A stretch of 64,000 bases of DNA from Imbricaverruca yamaguchii (Eukaryota > Arthropoda > Thecostraca > Neoverrucidae). The position numbers were made by a program, and so were the translations under genes. The DNA is taken from NCBI GenBank assembly GCA_034440575.1, contig JAOTOL010001661.1, forward strand, positions 3,070,001-3,134,000, written 5' to 3'. The notes beneath the pieces are model-generated. The model did not search any database, was not told the DNA's origin, and saw only the letters and a program-made list of their open reading frames with translations. Position 1 is the first letter of the stretch, and every line of letters begins with the position of its first letter. Positions 1 through 20,435 of this stretch are shown here, piece by piece.

Positions 1-239
1 ACAAATCCGGTTCCCCAGCACATGTTTCCGCGAGATGCATTCAGGGCGGGACGTGATGTTGCACGAACAAAAGTAGCTTCTGTCGCATTCTATCCCGACC
101 CGATGGTGACCCGACCACGTCTGACTACATGACCTAATCTGACCTGACCCCAGCCCAGGCACCATCGCCCGACCTGATCCGACCCGAAGTGACACCTGAC
201 CCCAGCTGGTCGAGACCGTACAAACCCGACGCTTTTCCA
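1..239. repeat. Degenerate TGACC-rich sequence
   Basis: Short CTGACC, CGACCTGA and CGACCCGA motifs recur irregularly from about 95 to 215. This looks like an old, decayed tandem array. No gene is seen. Confidence 0.4.
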
Positions 240-600
240 CTCCCCTCAGCACCCCCTCCCCATGTCTGTCGCGGTGCGGTGGGTCCGCACGGGGCCCTGC
301 TCCGACAAAAGGAGCCCCGGACCGACGAAAATGGTCCTGGCCGATGAGGACCCCGAGTCAACGGATAGTGCCCTCGAGAAGATGTTAACTGTCATTGACT
401 GGGCTAACAAAGGGCTTCTGGATCGATGGAGAGGCCCTGGATCGTTGAAATGGTCCTCCGGCTGACTGAGAGGACTCCGAGCCAATACGAGTGGCCGGAT
501 CCCAGCCAAGCGGACGGCGTGACAAGCCGAAGAAAGCGACCCTGTCCTGATGAAGAAGGCTCAACCGTTGAAAATGGACCCGAGACTTATATTGGCGACG
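240..600. repeat. Degenerate GGGCC/CCGAC tandem array, locus 1
   Basis: Imperfect units of roughly 25-35 bases alternate GGNCC-type cores (GGGGCCC, GGTCCTGGCC, GAGGCCCTGG) with GACGAAAATGG or GTTGAAAATGG. Read on the minus strand, the pattern resembles the arrays at about 17.8-18.5 kb and 28.1-28.6 kb. It is too decayed to fix a period by eye. Confidence 0.45.
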
Positions 601-1479
601 CTGAATGACAGCAGCCTAATGAGTCATGCATAAACCCAAGGGAGTTGATGTACGACGCATGTTTATGTAGGGACCCTTTGGAAATAAAGTGAACGAAATT
701 CCATGAGTTTCGGAAACAGTGTGAAGGGACCCTAAGTAGGTGGGGCCCTCTTCAGATGTTCACCCACCACATGGATCAAATCCTAGCTAGGCCAATGACT
801 ACATCGTTTAGTATCATTATGTTAGGACGATTAACGCCAAACGGATGAAGAAGGCAACACCATGGGCTGTTTTGTTCTTTTCCTAATTGCAACTAGGTCA
901 GCGGCGTACCAAAGATAAAGTGGAGAAACAGATATAAAGGGGCTCATGCTATCACTTTCTTTAAGGTCACCGGGTTAAGCCCATTTTTTTCAATGGAACG
1001 TCTTCTCCATACATTTTTTCAGCCGTTTTTTTCCGGTTTCGATTCATTTGTGTTGTGGGGGAGGCTCTTGGCTCAATTTCAATGGCCGCGGTAAGTTTCC
1101 CGATTGGGCTTATTTTTCGGAGCCAGATGTGAGGGTCAGGTGTGACTTGGGGCACAGCATGAGTTTCAGGGGCCAACGGCCCAATCTTTTTGGGGCCCTG
1201 GCATGCCTTTCAGGGGCACCGAGTGACTGTGAATGTCCCTGTTGATATGGTGCTGATGATGTTTACGATATTAATATCGGCATCCCTGAGACAAAATCAC
1301 TCCGTATCCCACTCTGCTTGGTGGCACGTTTATTTCTGTTGTCACATCGACTAAACGGCTGACATTCCCGGCCGCTACCATATTGCACCGGCAATATCAG
1401 AGAATGCAAACCGTACCACGGCATGTCATCATGTTCCCCTCCATTCGCGGAATGCCAATAGAGGAATAGAGTGATGGAA
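601..1479. other. No recognised feature
   Basis: Mixed-composition sequence with short open frames only. I recognise no gene, RNA or repeat. Confidence 0.5.
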
Positions 1480-2110
1480 TAGCAGAAATCGCACGACGGA
1501 AATCACCATAGCCAAAGCCAACCAATGATAGCCAATTAGGCCATGGTCAGCAATACTCAGCCAGCCACAGCCATAGCTAGCATCGTCCCAGCCAATCAGC
1601 CATAGCCATATCCAGTCATAGCAGGCATCGCCAAAGCCAGACACGGCCAGCCATAGCCAGCCTCACTACAGCCATAGTCAGCCAGCCACAACCAGCCACA
1701 GCCAGCCTCACCACAGCTATAGTTAGTTATTTCGGTTTTCGGGCGCATTAACCACAGCTATAGTCAGACAGCCGGAATCAGCTGCGGCCAGTCATAGCTA
1801 GCATCGCCACGGCCATGGCCAGCCGTAATCAGCTATCTATAGCCGGCCGTGGTCAGACATAGCAAGCCTCGCCACATATGTAGCTAGTCATAGTCCGTCA
1901 AGCACGGCCAGATATAGCCAGCCAGTTATAACTAGTCATAGTCAGCCTTGTCATAGTCAGGCGGCCATAGCTAGTCACGGTCATCCTTTCTACAACTACA
2001 GCCAGGCCTTGCCATAGTCATATCCAGCCAGTCATAGCTAGACAGGCCAGCCAGCCATAGCTAGACACAGGCAGCCTTGCCTTGCCATAGTCATAGTCGG
2101 CCACAGTTAG
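1480..2110. repeat. Diverged AGCCATAG/CAGCCA tandem array
   Basis: The motifs CAGCCATAGCCAG, CAGCCACAG and GTCATAGCTAGC recur throughout with a loose period of about 12 to 24 bases. It is an old, heavily mutated simple-sequence array with no coding content. Confidence 0.7.
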
Positions 2111-3799
2111 CTTCCTCGACTTTCGCTCTGGCCGTGCAGTGCTTGCTACGATCAATCCAATGAGGAATGCGTACAGTGCAAATCCGGTTAAAACATAGTT
2201 GGCTGTTGACAAATAGGGAATAGCTTTGAGAATGTACACAGACGGCAATCATCTCACACAGTCGAAAATTCAAACAATCGCGGTCTATCTCATCGCCTGG
2301 CAGATACCCCCGACAAGACTATCGTACAATTGCAGAATGCTGGACCGCATCGAAAGCTGTAGCACTCTCGTGGAAGACCGTGCGGGGAATCACAGCACAT
2401 CGACAGCCCTGATTCACACCGGTGCAGTATAGCACATCCAAACAAGGCCAGTCTTACAACTCGCTCCACTCCTGCTATTGGCTATTTGATATAGATTGGT
2501 GCCATTTTCACAAAAATGGCCTGTTATGTGTAGCCTAACCCCTGCCGGGCCTGCCAACAAATGCACCTTCGCGGGCCGGCGGGAACGAGGGGGCTTGAAT
2601 GGGGCGGGAAGGGCCATCATTAAGTTCCTATCTGCATAAGCCGGGGCAAAATGCGAAGAAAAAACGTTGCCAAGCCCTGGTCATGGAAAGTCTCTCCATG
2701 ACGTCTACGTCTTACATTTACATTTCGACCGATTATTAGGTTATCAAGTCATATTAGGTCAATATATGTACATCTGTTTAAAACCCTATAATTAGTGGAA
2801 AAACAGGTTATTTTATTTTAGCATTGTTTTTTTGTAAGAATAAAAATTGCGGAATGTATTTATTTTGATCATAGTACAAAATGGTAAGGACAGGGCTTGT
2901 CGGGTCAGGTCAAAATCATGTTTGAAAACCGGTTCCCAGTTAGTTATTAGGGCTTAAGGGCGCATCGAAACCGGTTCCCAAACAATACATGCTATACACA
3001 CGGAAAACGTCAATGCCAAGGCAATATGCCCTATATCTCACATCAGTGTATTTCATTATTTTCGGCCATGCTGAGGTCCTTGGCGGTCATAATAGCTCAG
3101 CCCAATGACGTGGCCTTCATCTTGGTGAAAAGCCTGGGAAATATGAATGTATATATTGTGGTTCTTTCAACAGAACCATTTAGACACAATGTGCTGCTTA
3201 ATATCGCAAAACCCTAAGGTCAGGTAAAGTCATGTCTTGTTAGATCGTACAAGGTTGACCCTGAGTATTCCCAGTATATCACTTGTGAAGTACAAAAATT
3301 GTTCCAAGATAAAATGATATACTGAAACATGTGTGTAAACCGCCCAGCTTCTGACCTAGTGGCCTGATCTTCTTTAAGAGTAGCGCCATAAAAGGTCAAA
3401 TCGGGTCAAACAAGGTCAGACCACACGAGGTCAGGCCATCTAAGTCGTTGGCTGGCCATTCAATGGCATGTCACACGACTTATCACGGCGGAGCTAAAGT
3501 CGAATTTATATATGATTTTATGAGTAGCAACAATATGCATTAGATGGCACTGTGAAGAATATACATGCTACCTGACCTGAATGATTTCATTGACCTTGGA
3601 TACATTTTAAACCAGAATGCTAACATTTATATCATAAACTTAGCTATACTTATTGGAATGTTTACAGAACCGAAGATTCTATAACATTGACCTTTGATTC
3701 TCGACCTAAAATTTGCACGATACACATGAAACGGATGCATACGAAATTTGTGTCTATCAGTTTACTCATTCGGCCGCCAGCCAAATGAGGTACGAACTG
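2111..3799. other. No gene seen; loose cluster of AGGTCA motifs
   Basis: From about 2890 to 3440 the hexamer GGTCA recurs (GGTCAGGTCA at about 2910, then GGTCAAATCGGGTCAAACAAGGTCAG near 3397-3422 in part). Nuclear receptors bind such half-sites, but the spacing is irregular and decay of a satellite explains it as well. The rest shows nothing I recognise. Confidence 0.35.
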
Positions 3800-4450
3800 A
3801 AACTCATGCCAAAACACCTGGCCTCACGAAGCCGAAGCTGTTGACATTCAACCAAGTGGAAGTGAGGCCAAAGCCAGTCATTTTAGTCACGCAAAGTCGA
3901 AGCTGTATCCAATATTCCTTGAAATTGGCAATAATGGTGTCATTTCTAGTTGCTCAGCGTAGTGTCTCCCTCAATTATTCCAAGCAAATTCGTCTTTGGG
4001 ATGGGCGAAGTCCATTAGCAATAGCAGGGGCCGACCACCAGTCATAGGATTCTCCCAGAAACGTTGAGGCAACAGAAGTGGGTGTGGGCTGCCTGACTGG
4101 GTGTGGATGAACAGCTCTACTATTTTATAGACCCGACGGGGCATTTCACACAACCAGAGGAGAACATTCTACACAATTTGGACTGGCTGAGGGAGAGCGT
4201 ATCCCTTAAACAGCTACTCCCACAAATTCCCCTTACTCCAAAAACCATACCAATCAGTGAGAACACAAGAAGCCAGACGTATTGCTTAAGCTAAAACATT
4301 TTAACCGTAATCAGCAGCTAAAAATGCCACGAAACCAGGTCGAAGCCAAAGCCAGTGGTTCGAAATGCTACGAAGACGAAATCAAACGCTACGAAAATAT
4401 TACGAAGCCGAAGCCAGCACTTTAGAATTGCACGAGCCAACGCCGAAACA
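3800..4450. repeat. Diverged CGAAGCC/AAGCCAAAGCCAG repeats
   Basis: CGAAGCCGAAGC and GGCCAAAGCCAGT-type motifs recur at about 3810-3910 and again at 4325-4450. Sequence between them is unremarkable. I read this as a decayed minisatellite. Confidence 0.45.
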
Positions 4451-5227
4451 AAGCGCGGGTTCGCGAGCGGCAGCCAGGTTCGACCATGTCTGGCAGGCCT
4501 TTTCGTGAGCACGATACCGATCTACATCAAACAGAGCATAGCACGGGATTCCACTCGAGTCGAGCGAGTTCCGAGACTTCTGCCGATCTGGACAGGACTA
4601 AAGTCAGGCGTAACAGCGACAGCCGGGGCCCTGTGGTTCGGGCCGACAACACGCTTCTGGTGATCGCCTCCTCGTCACACCAGCCCGCGGTGCCGACACC
4701 AACACCACCAGCACGCGCCACACACAACCAGTCACACCCGGCAACGTCCTGCCAGTCAGCTGTCATCAATTACACATACGGACACCGCTAATAGCCACCC
4801 CCTGGAAACGACCACCGTCACGGTGACCAGGAATCGCGCGCGCGCGCGCAACCTGCCTGCGGCCCGCCGTATTGCAACACCGACACGTCGTCGTCCGGAA
4901 ACCCGTCCAAGATCAACTGCATCGTATCTGATACGTTAGTCGATCACCGATCACGACCACCCGAGCGAACAACTGCCGAACTAATCCCATCCGCCGTCTG
5001 CGGATCCCATTACCGCCCCATACTGAGCCTCGCCAGTCATTTTACCGGTTGCGTGTGTCGACGAGTCCCTGCACCTGCCGTCGTGTGTGGCCTGACGCCA
5101 GCGCTGCCTCTCGGTCGCGTGGCGACGCCGCCGGAAACTGCAGCGCTGCCGACCGGCGCCAGCTCCACCTCTGCCCCGGTCGGCTCGCCCTGCGCGCCGG
5201 CAGGTGAGCCCCGAGGCGCGCCGGCGC
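4451..5227. other. GC-rich AK3 downstream flank
   Basis: This lies just past the AK3 stop on the minus strand, so it should hold the 3' UTR. It is GC-rich with a short CG run near 4838-4850. I see no AATAAA on the minus strand close to the stop, so the poly(A) site is not placed. Confidence 0.4.
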
Positions 5228-13985
<8,758 letters not shown>

Positions 13986-13997
13986 TCATCCAGTGCG

Positions 13998-14545
13998 TAG
14001 CCAGGGTCACGGCCCAACAATCCGCCCAACTGTCCGATCGGAGTCACGGATCAACAATTCGACCAGTCACAGGCCAACAGTCCCACCAACAGTCTGACTA
14101 GAGTCACATGCAACAGTCTGACCAACAATCCAATCAAAGTCACAGCCCAACATTCCAAACAAGTTCATAAGCCAAAGTCTGACCAGTCACATGCCAACTT
14201 AGACACATGCCAACAGTCTGGCAACAGTCATGAGTCAATGGTCAGTCATGTCTCAAGAGTTCAACCGAAGTCATGGGCCGACAGTCTGACCAGTCACATC
14301 CCAACAGTCTAATCGGTCACATCTCAAGTCTGACCAGTCACATCTAAAAAGTCTGACCAGTCACATCTAAAAAGTCTGACCAGCCACAGACCAACAGTTT
14401 GGCCAACAAGCTGACCAGAGTTGCAGGCCAATAACCTGATCAGTCATCTCAACAGTCAGTCCAGCATCACAGCCAACAGTCCAAGCAGTCATGTCTCAAT
14501 AATTAAACCAGAGTTGTGGATCAACAGTCTGACCAGGATTATGCA
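13998..14545. repeat. Degenerate CAACAGTCTGACCAG array upstream of AK3
   Basis: Phrases such as CAACAGTCTGACCAGAGTCA and CCAGTCACATCTAAAAAGTC recur with periods of about 20 to 30 bases. It begins about 75 bases beyond the likely AK3 first exon, so the AK3 promoter region is short or lies inside this array. Confidence 0.75.
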
Positions 14546-14996
14546 TAACGATTTTTAGTGCATTATAACATAACCTGACTTAGTTCAATGTCCCCCTAAA
14601 AAACAAACAACAAAACTGGTTAAAAATCTTACCCAATTTTTCATGTTCCCAAAAATGCACAACTTAAACAAAATCTAGCTCAACCTAACCTAACTTCCTG
14701 TTACCTTTGATAAAAAAAAACATCTTTCACCAATTTTTATTAACAAATTGTAAACAAAAATTTACAATTCTGAACTGAAGGAAAACCTAACCTAACCTAC
14801 CCTAGCCCAATCCCTTTGTTTGTTTTATGGAGGTCAGATGTGTATAAACCTGTTTTGTAAACACCTTAAAACACAATAATACCCATTGCTCTCTTCCAAT
14901 GTGGTGTCTTATTGCACCTACAAAAACTTGCCCTGATAAGCATACATATCCCATTTGATTTAATAGTTATATTGTTTTAATCATGTTTTATGTGCT

Positions 14997-15278
14997 TCAT
15001 AAATTGTCATACCATGCCACAGTGACCAAAATTATTTCCAATTTTGTAGTTTTTTTTTGGTCAATCTGAGATATGTCTTGAGGACAACTGACCCTCATCA
15101 CTTCCATGTAAACCCTCTGCAGCCCATCCTGAGTATCCTTGACTTGAACTGACTGGAAGCACTCTAGTCCACTTGGCTGGGTTCTTATTGCAAAGGGCAC
15201 AACATGTGTGTCAGAATCCATGGTTGCTTTGAATGTTTTCATTACATATTCTTCCCTTGGAAAATAAAATTTGTACAC
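14997..15278 (-). CDS. Candidate last exon, unrecognised gene
   Basis: An open segment of 93 codons follows a possible acceptor TACCTAG|GTG and ends in TGA. It reads like ordinary protein, with mixed charged and hydrophobic residues (FPREEYVMKTFKA near the start, LQRVYMEVMRVSCPQDIS later) and normal codon variety, although the block has no CpG. A minus-strand AATAAA lies at 14736-14741, about 255 bases past the stop. I do not recognise the family. It could also be a decayed mobile-element frame. Confidence 0.3.
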   Translation of the reverse strand: MYKFYFPREEYVMKTFKATMDSDTHVVPFAIRTQPSGLECFQSVQVKDTQDGLQRVYMEVMRVSCPQDISQIDQKKTTKLEIILVTVAWYDNL

Positions 15279-15449
15279 CTAGGTACTCAGGCAAATTGGT
15301 ACATTGCTACTTTTCAATAGGAACAAATCACATTTCATGATGTAGGCAATCTTAACCATGAACATCTAATTCTAACCACATCAAATATCACCAGCCAGCA
15401 TCCCAAGCAATTGCAAAACAATAGAATATCACAAACAACATCTAAAGGG

Positions 15450-15672
15450 ATAGGGAATATGGATTTTGAGTTGGGAGATCTTGCTTAAATAACCTACTTA
15501 AGTGCATGAAGCATGCAACTAGAGAAATTGGCAATCAAAGTGGGACATAGCTTGTGCATGAGACTAACAAAGCTTTTGGTGAAGTATCATACATGCACCT
15601 AATTCACCAATAAGAGCACCACATAACTGATGGAAAAGTTTTGGATTGGATTGAAGCATGGTTAAGGGCCTG
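15450..15672 (+). pseudogene. Old CR1-like reverse transcriptase relic
   Basis: Translation shows GRSCLNNLLK, then NKAFGEVSYMHLIHQ, a stop, and EHHITDGKVLDWIEAWLR. These match the order of conserved blocks of CR1/Jockey-clade reverse transcriptase (GRSCLTNL, SKAFDKVPHxxL, HGIxGKVLxWIxxWL). Stops and a frame change within about 220 bases show it is dead. It has no CpG at all, in keeping with old, methylation-driven decay. It lies within the possible intron between the two candidate exons. Confidence 0.7.
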
Positions 15673-16255
15673 AGCAATGCACACCTATGGATAGATGATT
15701 ACTTTTGAATGGGTGTATGGGATTTGATTGAGGTGTGCCATTTTTAGGCATTATCATAGTTTTACCTAAAATTACACATATTTTACCTCAATGAAGCATA
15801 CAAAGGGGTTCAGTTTGGTAAAGTTAGGTTAGTCTAGGGTTTTGTTGTAAGCTTTAAAAAAAATGGGAAAATACTTCCTTCATCCAAAATGTTTCATGTC
15901 AGCCAAGGTTATATTATATGTTAGGTTAGGATCAACTATGTTTTTTGGAAAAAGGATTTGTTTTTCATTCTTAGAAATATAATTTACTTGCTTGCATGGA
16001 AGGTTAGGATAGGTTAGGTTCCTACATTTTTTCTTAATTTTCAGCATTACTTTTTATGCTACATTACCTAACTCAAATCCTTTTTTGGTGCTATTGTGCC
16101 TCCCAACTGAAAAGTATGCATTTGCAGAGAAAATGAGCCACCATGTAATGTTCAGCACATCCATAAGCATTACATTTGAAAAAATAAATTCCAAGAAATC
16201 ACGCATTACCTTAAACTGAGAATTTACTAAATTGTCTGATAGAACATTCCTTTAC

Positions 16256-16404
16256 AGGTTTAACTCCAGTGTTGCTTATATTAACCCTGACCACTTCATA
16301 ATTCATTGGTGGTTGTCCCAAATCTTCAAGTGCCACCATGCTGCAGTAAACTCCAAACAGTTCATCACTGATCCCAACACAATGCCACAGATCCAAGAGT
16401 AATA
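16256..16404 (-). CDS. Candidate internal exon, unrecognised gene
   Basis: An open segment reads DLWHCVGISDELFGVYCS, then MVALEDLGQPPMNYEVVRV and on to NTGVKP. It ends at a good donor, CCT|GTAAAG, in phase 0, which is compatible with the phase-0 start of the candidate exon at 15278. The 5' edge is uncertain: an AG at about 16405 would give this frame, while a stronger CAG about 10 bases upstream opens a different frame. Family unknown. Confidence 0.28.
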
Positions 16405-17147
16405 CTCACCCTGGAGGGGGGCAAAATCTACCCACCCCTCTGGTTTTTTGTACTTAACTCCAGATTTTACCTGCCAATATAATCCATTGTTTGTGTACCT
16501 GCTTATAAAGGAGCAGCATGTTGCTTAAAGCAGGAAAATGCAAATAATTAATTTGAAAAAACTGTATAGTTAGGGGCAAGTAAAGTTTTTTTTTTAATCA
16601 ACACCACACCACAAAAATTGGCACTGATGCACTTCCTGTCTATTGGCAAAGAGGAAGTGTTCTTGGTAACACTAGTGACTTTTTATGTATATTGTTATGC
16701 TATATAGTTTCAAAGTCATGTTAGTTCACTGAGGTTGTCAGGTCAAGTTTATGACAGGTTAATGGAACCAAACTTGGTCAACTGGAATGTTGTCATAACT
16801 GCAAATGATTGGCAAGTGAATGATGTCACTTTGCATGTCACTCCCTGCACATCCTGAAAACTACTGTATTGCATCATTAGTAATGTCCAAAACATTGATG
16901 CCAATTTTTAGCATTTAAACACAATCACAGCAATCCATGACAATGACAAGCCAAGGCATGCATAAACATACAATTTTGACATTTTGACCTCATTTTCCCT
17001 TGGTTGGTTGGTTATTTTGGGTTATGAGCACATAAGACTGCTTTGGTCATACAGGGCCCATCATTTGACCTTGGAGGACCTTGACTTAAGGTCATGAAAT
17101 TTGCACACAATATAATTAACTACTATACCTATCCACCCTCAGGATTT

Positions 17148-17759
17148 CGTTCCTCCAGCTTTAATATGAGCCGATATCTCAGGGGGGCGGAATCCGACCC
17201 CCACCCCACCCAGTGCGCGTAATTTTCAGGACTTCCAGGGCGCGCGTTAAAATGCAGGAATTAAGTGGAGCAGAAACCAATCTCCCTGTTGGCATGAACA
17301 ACATTACAGAAACAACCTCAGTACGATAACTGCAGACAGCAACCAAAATGCAACTACGAAAATACCTAACTCACTTTGGACTCAAGCTTGGAATGATGAA
17401 CCACCGACAGAACGCCCAACCACGCACCTACTAGGTACGCTTGCGCCCTGGCCAGCGCTCCCGCTGCGCAATTGTATCAAATGCACACAATTTGTCGTAT
17501 GTTTGCAAACGTGGGGATACCATATGTCGAAAACATTTAAAAGGAAACCGGGGAAACTTTTACGGCAAAATGAATGCTTTAGAGAAAGCAACAAACCATG
17601 GCTGAGGATTTGGCAATGATGTAGAAATCGTTTCACAAATTAATTTATCCAACTTCAGGAAAGAAGCCGACTGGTATCGAAGAGGGGAGAACAAACTTAA
17701 GACAGTGTGGTCGGGTAACTCCCTGAGTCTTGTGATTCGTTATTTAGCGAGCCTTTTAA
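17148..17759. other. No recognised feature
   Basis: CpG content returns to normal here. I see no gene or clear repeat. Confidence 0.5.
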
Positions 17760-18480
17760 CAGGCAGAGGCTACGAGTCTCGGGCACCTCTACGTCGCCCA
17801 GGAAGAGATGTCAAGCCCTCTTTTTTTCGAATCGGTACGTCTCCGTGGCTCGAGGGCCTACTCATCAACCCACTCTGTCAGCTCTAGACCCCTCTCCATC
17901 GCTCATCAGCGCGAGATATCAAATCCGGCGAATGGGCCCTGCACGTCCGGCCCTATGTCCAACTTCGTCGGTTCAGGAGCCCTCTTTAATGACACAGGGC
18001 TGCATCTGTCAGCTCGGCTGTGTCCATTCTTTCAGAAGATTTAATCCCATCCACCAAAGGAGAGGACTTTTCTTTGACTTGAACTTCCTCTGTCGGCCCA
18101 AGGGCCTTTATATAAGTTCTGGGCCCTTTCCGACGTCCTATGTCCCTCTCCGACGGATAGGGTCCTTCGCCCCGGGCTCATATCGGCCCTCTCCGTCGGC
18201 TCAGGGGCCCTCCCCGTTTACTGTAGGGTTATGTTTAATGGCCGGGACCTTTTCCGTCAGATCGGGGGTCCGTCTAACGACCCGAGGCTTCCTCCATCAG
18301 CCTAGCAGTCCTTCAAGTTGGTCCAGCCCGGGACCCTCAACATCTGCATGTGGGCGTTCTCTATCGATCCAAGGAGCCCCCTTTATCGGCCCATGATCCT
18401 CCCCATTAGCCCAACATCCTTTTGGCTGGTTCATGGCCTCCTCCCGGAGTACACCGGCTCGCTAACAACGGCTGTATGTC
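17760..18480. repeat. Degenerate GGGCCCT/CCGTCGG array, locus 2
   Basis: Irregular units of about 25 to 35 bases carry GGGCCCT or GGCCCTC cores followed by TCCGTCGGCTCA-like spacers. The same pattern occurs inside the hAT-like element at about 28.1-28.6 kb and, inverted, at 240-600. Open frames here are by-products of GC-rich repeats. Confidence 0.65.
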
Positions 18481-18501
18481 GGCTAGCCAGTGGGAGCAGG
18501 T

Positions 18502-18988
18502 CTACTGGACGTTGTCTAGACGTCGACTGAACGTCTACTAAACGTCGGCTGGACGTCGGCTGAAGGTCTGTTGAACATCGGCTGAACGTCGGCGGGACGG
18601 CGGCTGAACGTCGGCTGGAGGTCGGGTGGACGTCGGCTAGACGCCGGCTAGACGCCGCTGTACGTCGACTGTGCGTCTACTGAACGTCGGCTGAACGTCG
18701 CCTGAACGTCGGCTGAACGTCTAATGAACGTCGGCTGAACGTCGGCTGAACGTCGGCTGAACGTCGGCTGGACGTCGGCTGGACGTCGGCTGAACGTCGG
18801 CTGAACGTCGGCTGAACGTCGGCTGGACGTCGGCTGGACGTCGGCTGAACGTCGGCTGGACGTTGTCTAGACGTCGACTGAACGTCTACTAAACGTCGGC
18901 TGGACGTCGGCTGAAGGTCTGTTGAACATCGGCTGAACGTCGGCTAGACGCTGGCTGGACGCCGGCTGTATGTCGGCTGAACGTCGGC
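18502..18988. repeat. 11-bp GRACGTCGGCT array with an 87-bp internal duplication
   Basis: Roughly 40 copies of an 11-base unit, GAACGTCGGCT or GGACGTCGGCT. A run of variant units at 18507-18593 is repeated without change, by eye, at 18858-18944, 351 bases away. Related inverted GACGTCGG motifs continue to about 19055. Confidence 0.95.
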
Positions 18989-20431
18989 ATGGCGGATTTG
19001 CCACTGGTCAGCCGACGTCGGGTCCACGTCGCCCAGACGCCGTCCCGACGTCAGCATGCTTACTGGGCTAATGTGAACGAGCAGATACTAGAACCCAGTG
19101 GAGGGCCCTCGGGACGTAAGGCGAGGATATGTGAAAGCTGCAGGAGCTCGACATTCATGTGTCAGCCGATTTCGCTAATTTTCTCACTAAGCATGCCCAA
19201 TGAGCATGCTACATATTCAGATGATAGCGTTTCTCTGGGTATTGTCTTGCTTGACCTCAATGGATCATTACGTTGGTCTGGTTTTCGCAGTTTCATAGCT
19301 ACGCCCAACATGGTCATTGGCTACCATGAAGAGCATCGTCCCATGTAAACTAACCCGCGACAATGGCCAAGGACAAGCAGTACGATATTCGATGCACACG
19401 AAATTTATGGCCTATGTTGAGACCCAGCAATGGTCGTGGTGACTATTGCTGGGTCTCGACTCTTCCGTTCGCCGTCACATTTGTCATAAAAAATATAATA
19501 CATAATAATAAATGTAATATAACTATGTAAACGAGGTGAACCCAATGACTCCTGTATGAGCTCAAGCCAGGCAACGTCCAGAAAAAAAAATGTTCCCGGA
19601 TAGGTAGCACACCATGGGGGAATGTGTGGTGAGAAAATTAGCGAAACCGATGGACCCAAGAATATCGAGTTGAAAGTGAATATTGAAATCCTGCTTGCTG
19701 CCTTCACACGCCCACCAAGACGGGAAAGGAGGACCCGTGCCCGGAAGTGAGAAGTGACGTCTAAAACTAAAGACATGAAAAAGAAACCTTTTCAGGTCTT
19801 TCGCACTCGTAAATTATGGAAATGATGGGCTCCTCTTCAAATAGGTGCTTCTAATTTGAAGGTAAAATGAAGTTTCAGCGTGAGGAGGCGTAATGGGAGA
19901 TCCCCAAGAAGACAAAGAGGCCGCAATTTAGAAGGCTACATGCTAAAAGGAGGCCACCAATTTGAACGAGGAGGCACCAGGGCGCAACACGTGGCGCCGA
20001 AGGCGTTAAGAAAGGCATCAGAAAGTGAGACGATTCTTCCAAGCCGGCAAGCGAGGCCTCAAGCTGGAAAGATGAGACTCCAGGACGAAGCATGTGATCC
20101 CAAGGCAGGTAATGAGAACCACATATGAGATGATGGACATTAAATCGGTACAATAAATAAGATGACAAAGAAGTGATCAGAGGTGATCGGAACTAGCAGC
20201 TGCACCCATCCCCATTTTCTCTTAAGACCCACGTTTTGTAGTATCCAGTACCCGATAATGCAGCCTTGTTCGCGATCTTAAGTGTAATAACATTGAAGTC
20301 GTAGATGTAAAAAGGAATATATATTTGTCGAAAAAGGCATTGCGAGCCACAAATGATGAGGAATTGGCATTCCAATAGAAGACGTGCAACGATATGAGTA
20401 TCAAATAGGGCAAGATCCATAATAGTTAGTT
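18989..20431. other. No gene seen; weak AGGAGGC repeats
   Basis: Between about 19880 and 20120 short AGGAGGC/AAGCGAGGC motifs recur loosely. At 18993-19006 the sequence CGGATTTGCCACTG resembles, inverted, the end of the hAT-like element at 28012, but no partner end was found. Confidence 0.4.
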
Positions 20432-20435
20432 TTAA

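Larger units (their letters stand above)
14551..17147. other. CpG-depleted block
   Basis: I scanned the block line by line and found only one CpG, at 16202, in about 2.6 kb. Sequence on both sides is CpG-rich; CpG returns abruptly at 17148 and GCGCGC-type motifs follow within about 80 bases. The block is AT-rich and contains several CCTAACCTAACC or GGTTAGGTTAGG runs. Heavy germline CpG methylation is the usual cause of such loss. A CR1-like relic and two candidate exons lie inside. Confidence 0.9.

Noticed and set aside
538..580. CTGATGA followed by GAAA as a hammerhead ribozyme core; similar CTGATGAG sites at 40203 and 62738
   Set aside because: None has a complementary stem II between the core strands, nor the CGAAAC box in register.
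14770..16020. CCTAACCTAACC/GGTTAGGTTAGG runs as an interstitial telomere array
   Set aside because: The runs are only two or three units and scattered. They hint at an arthropod-like motif but do not form an array.
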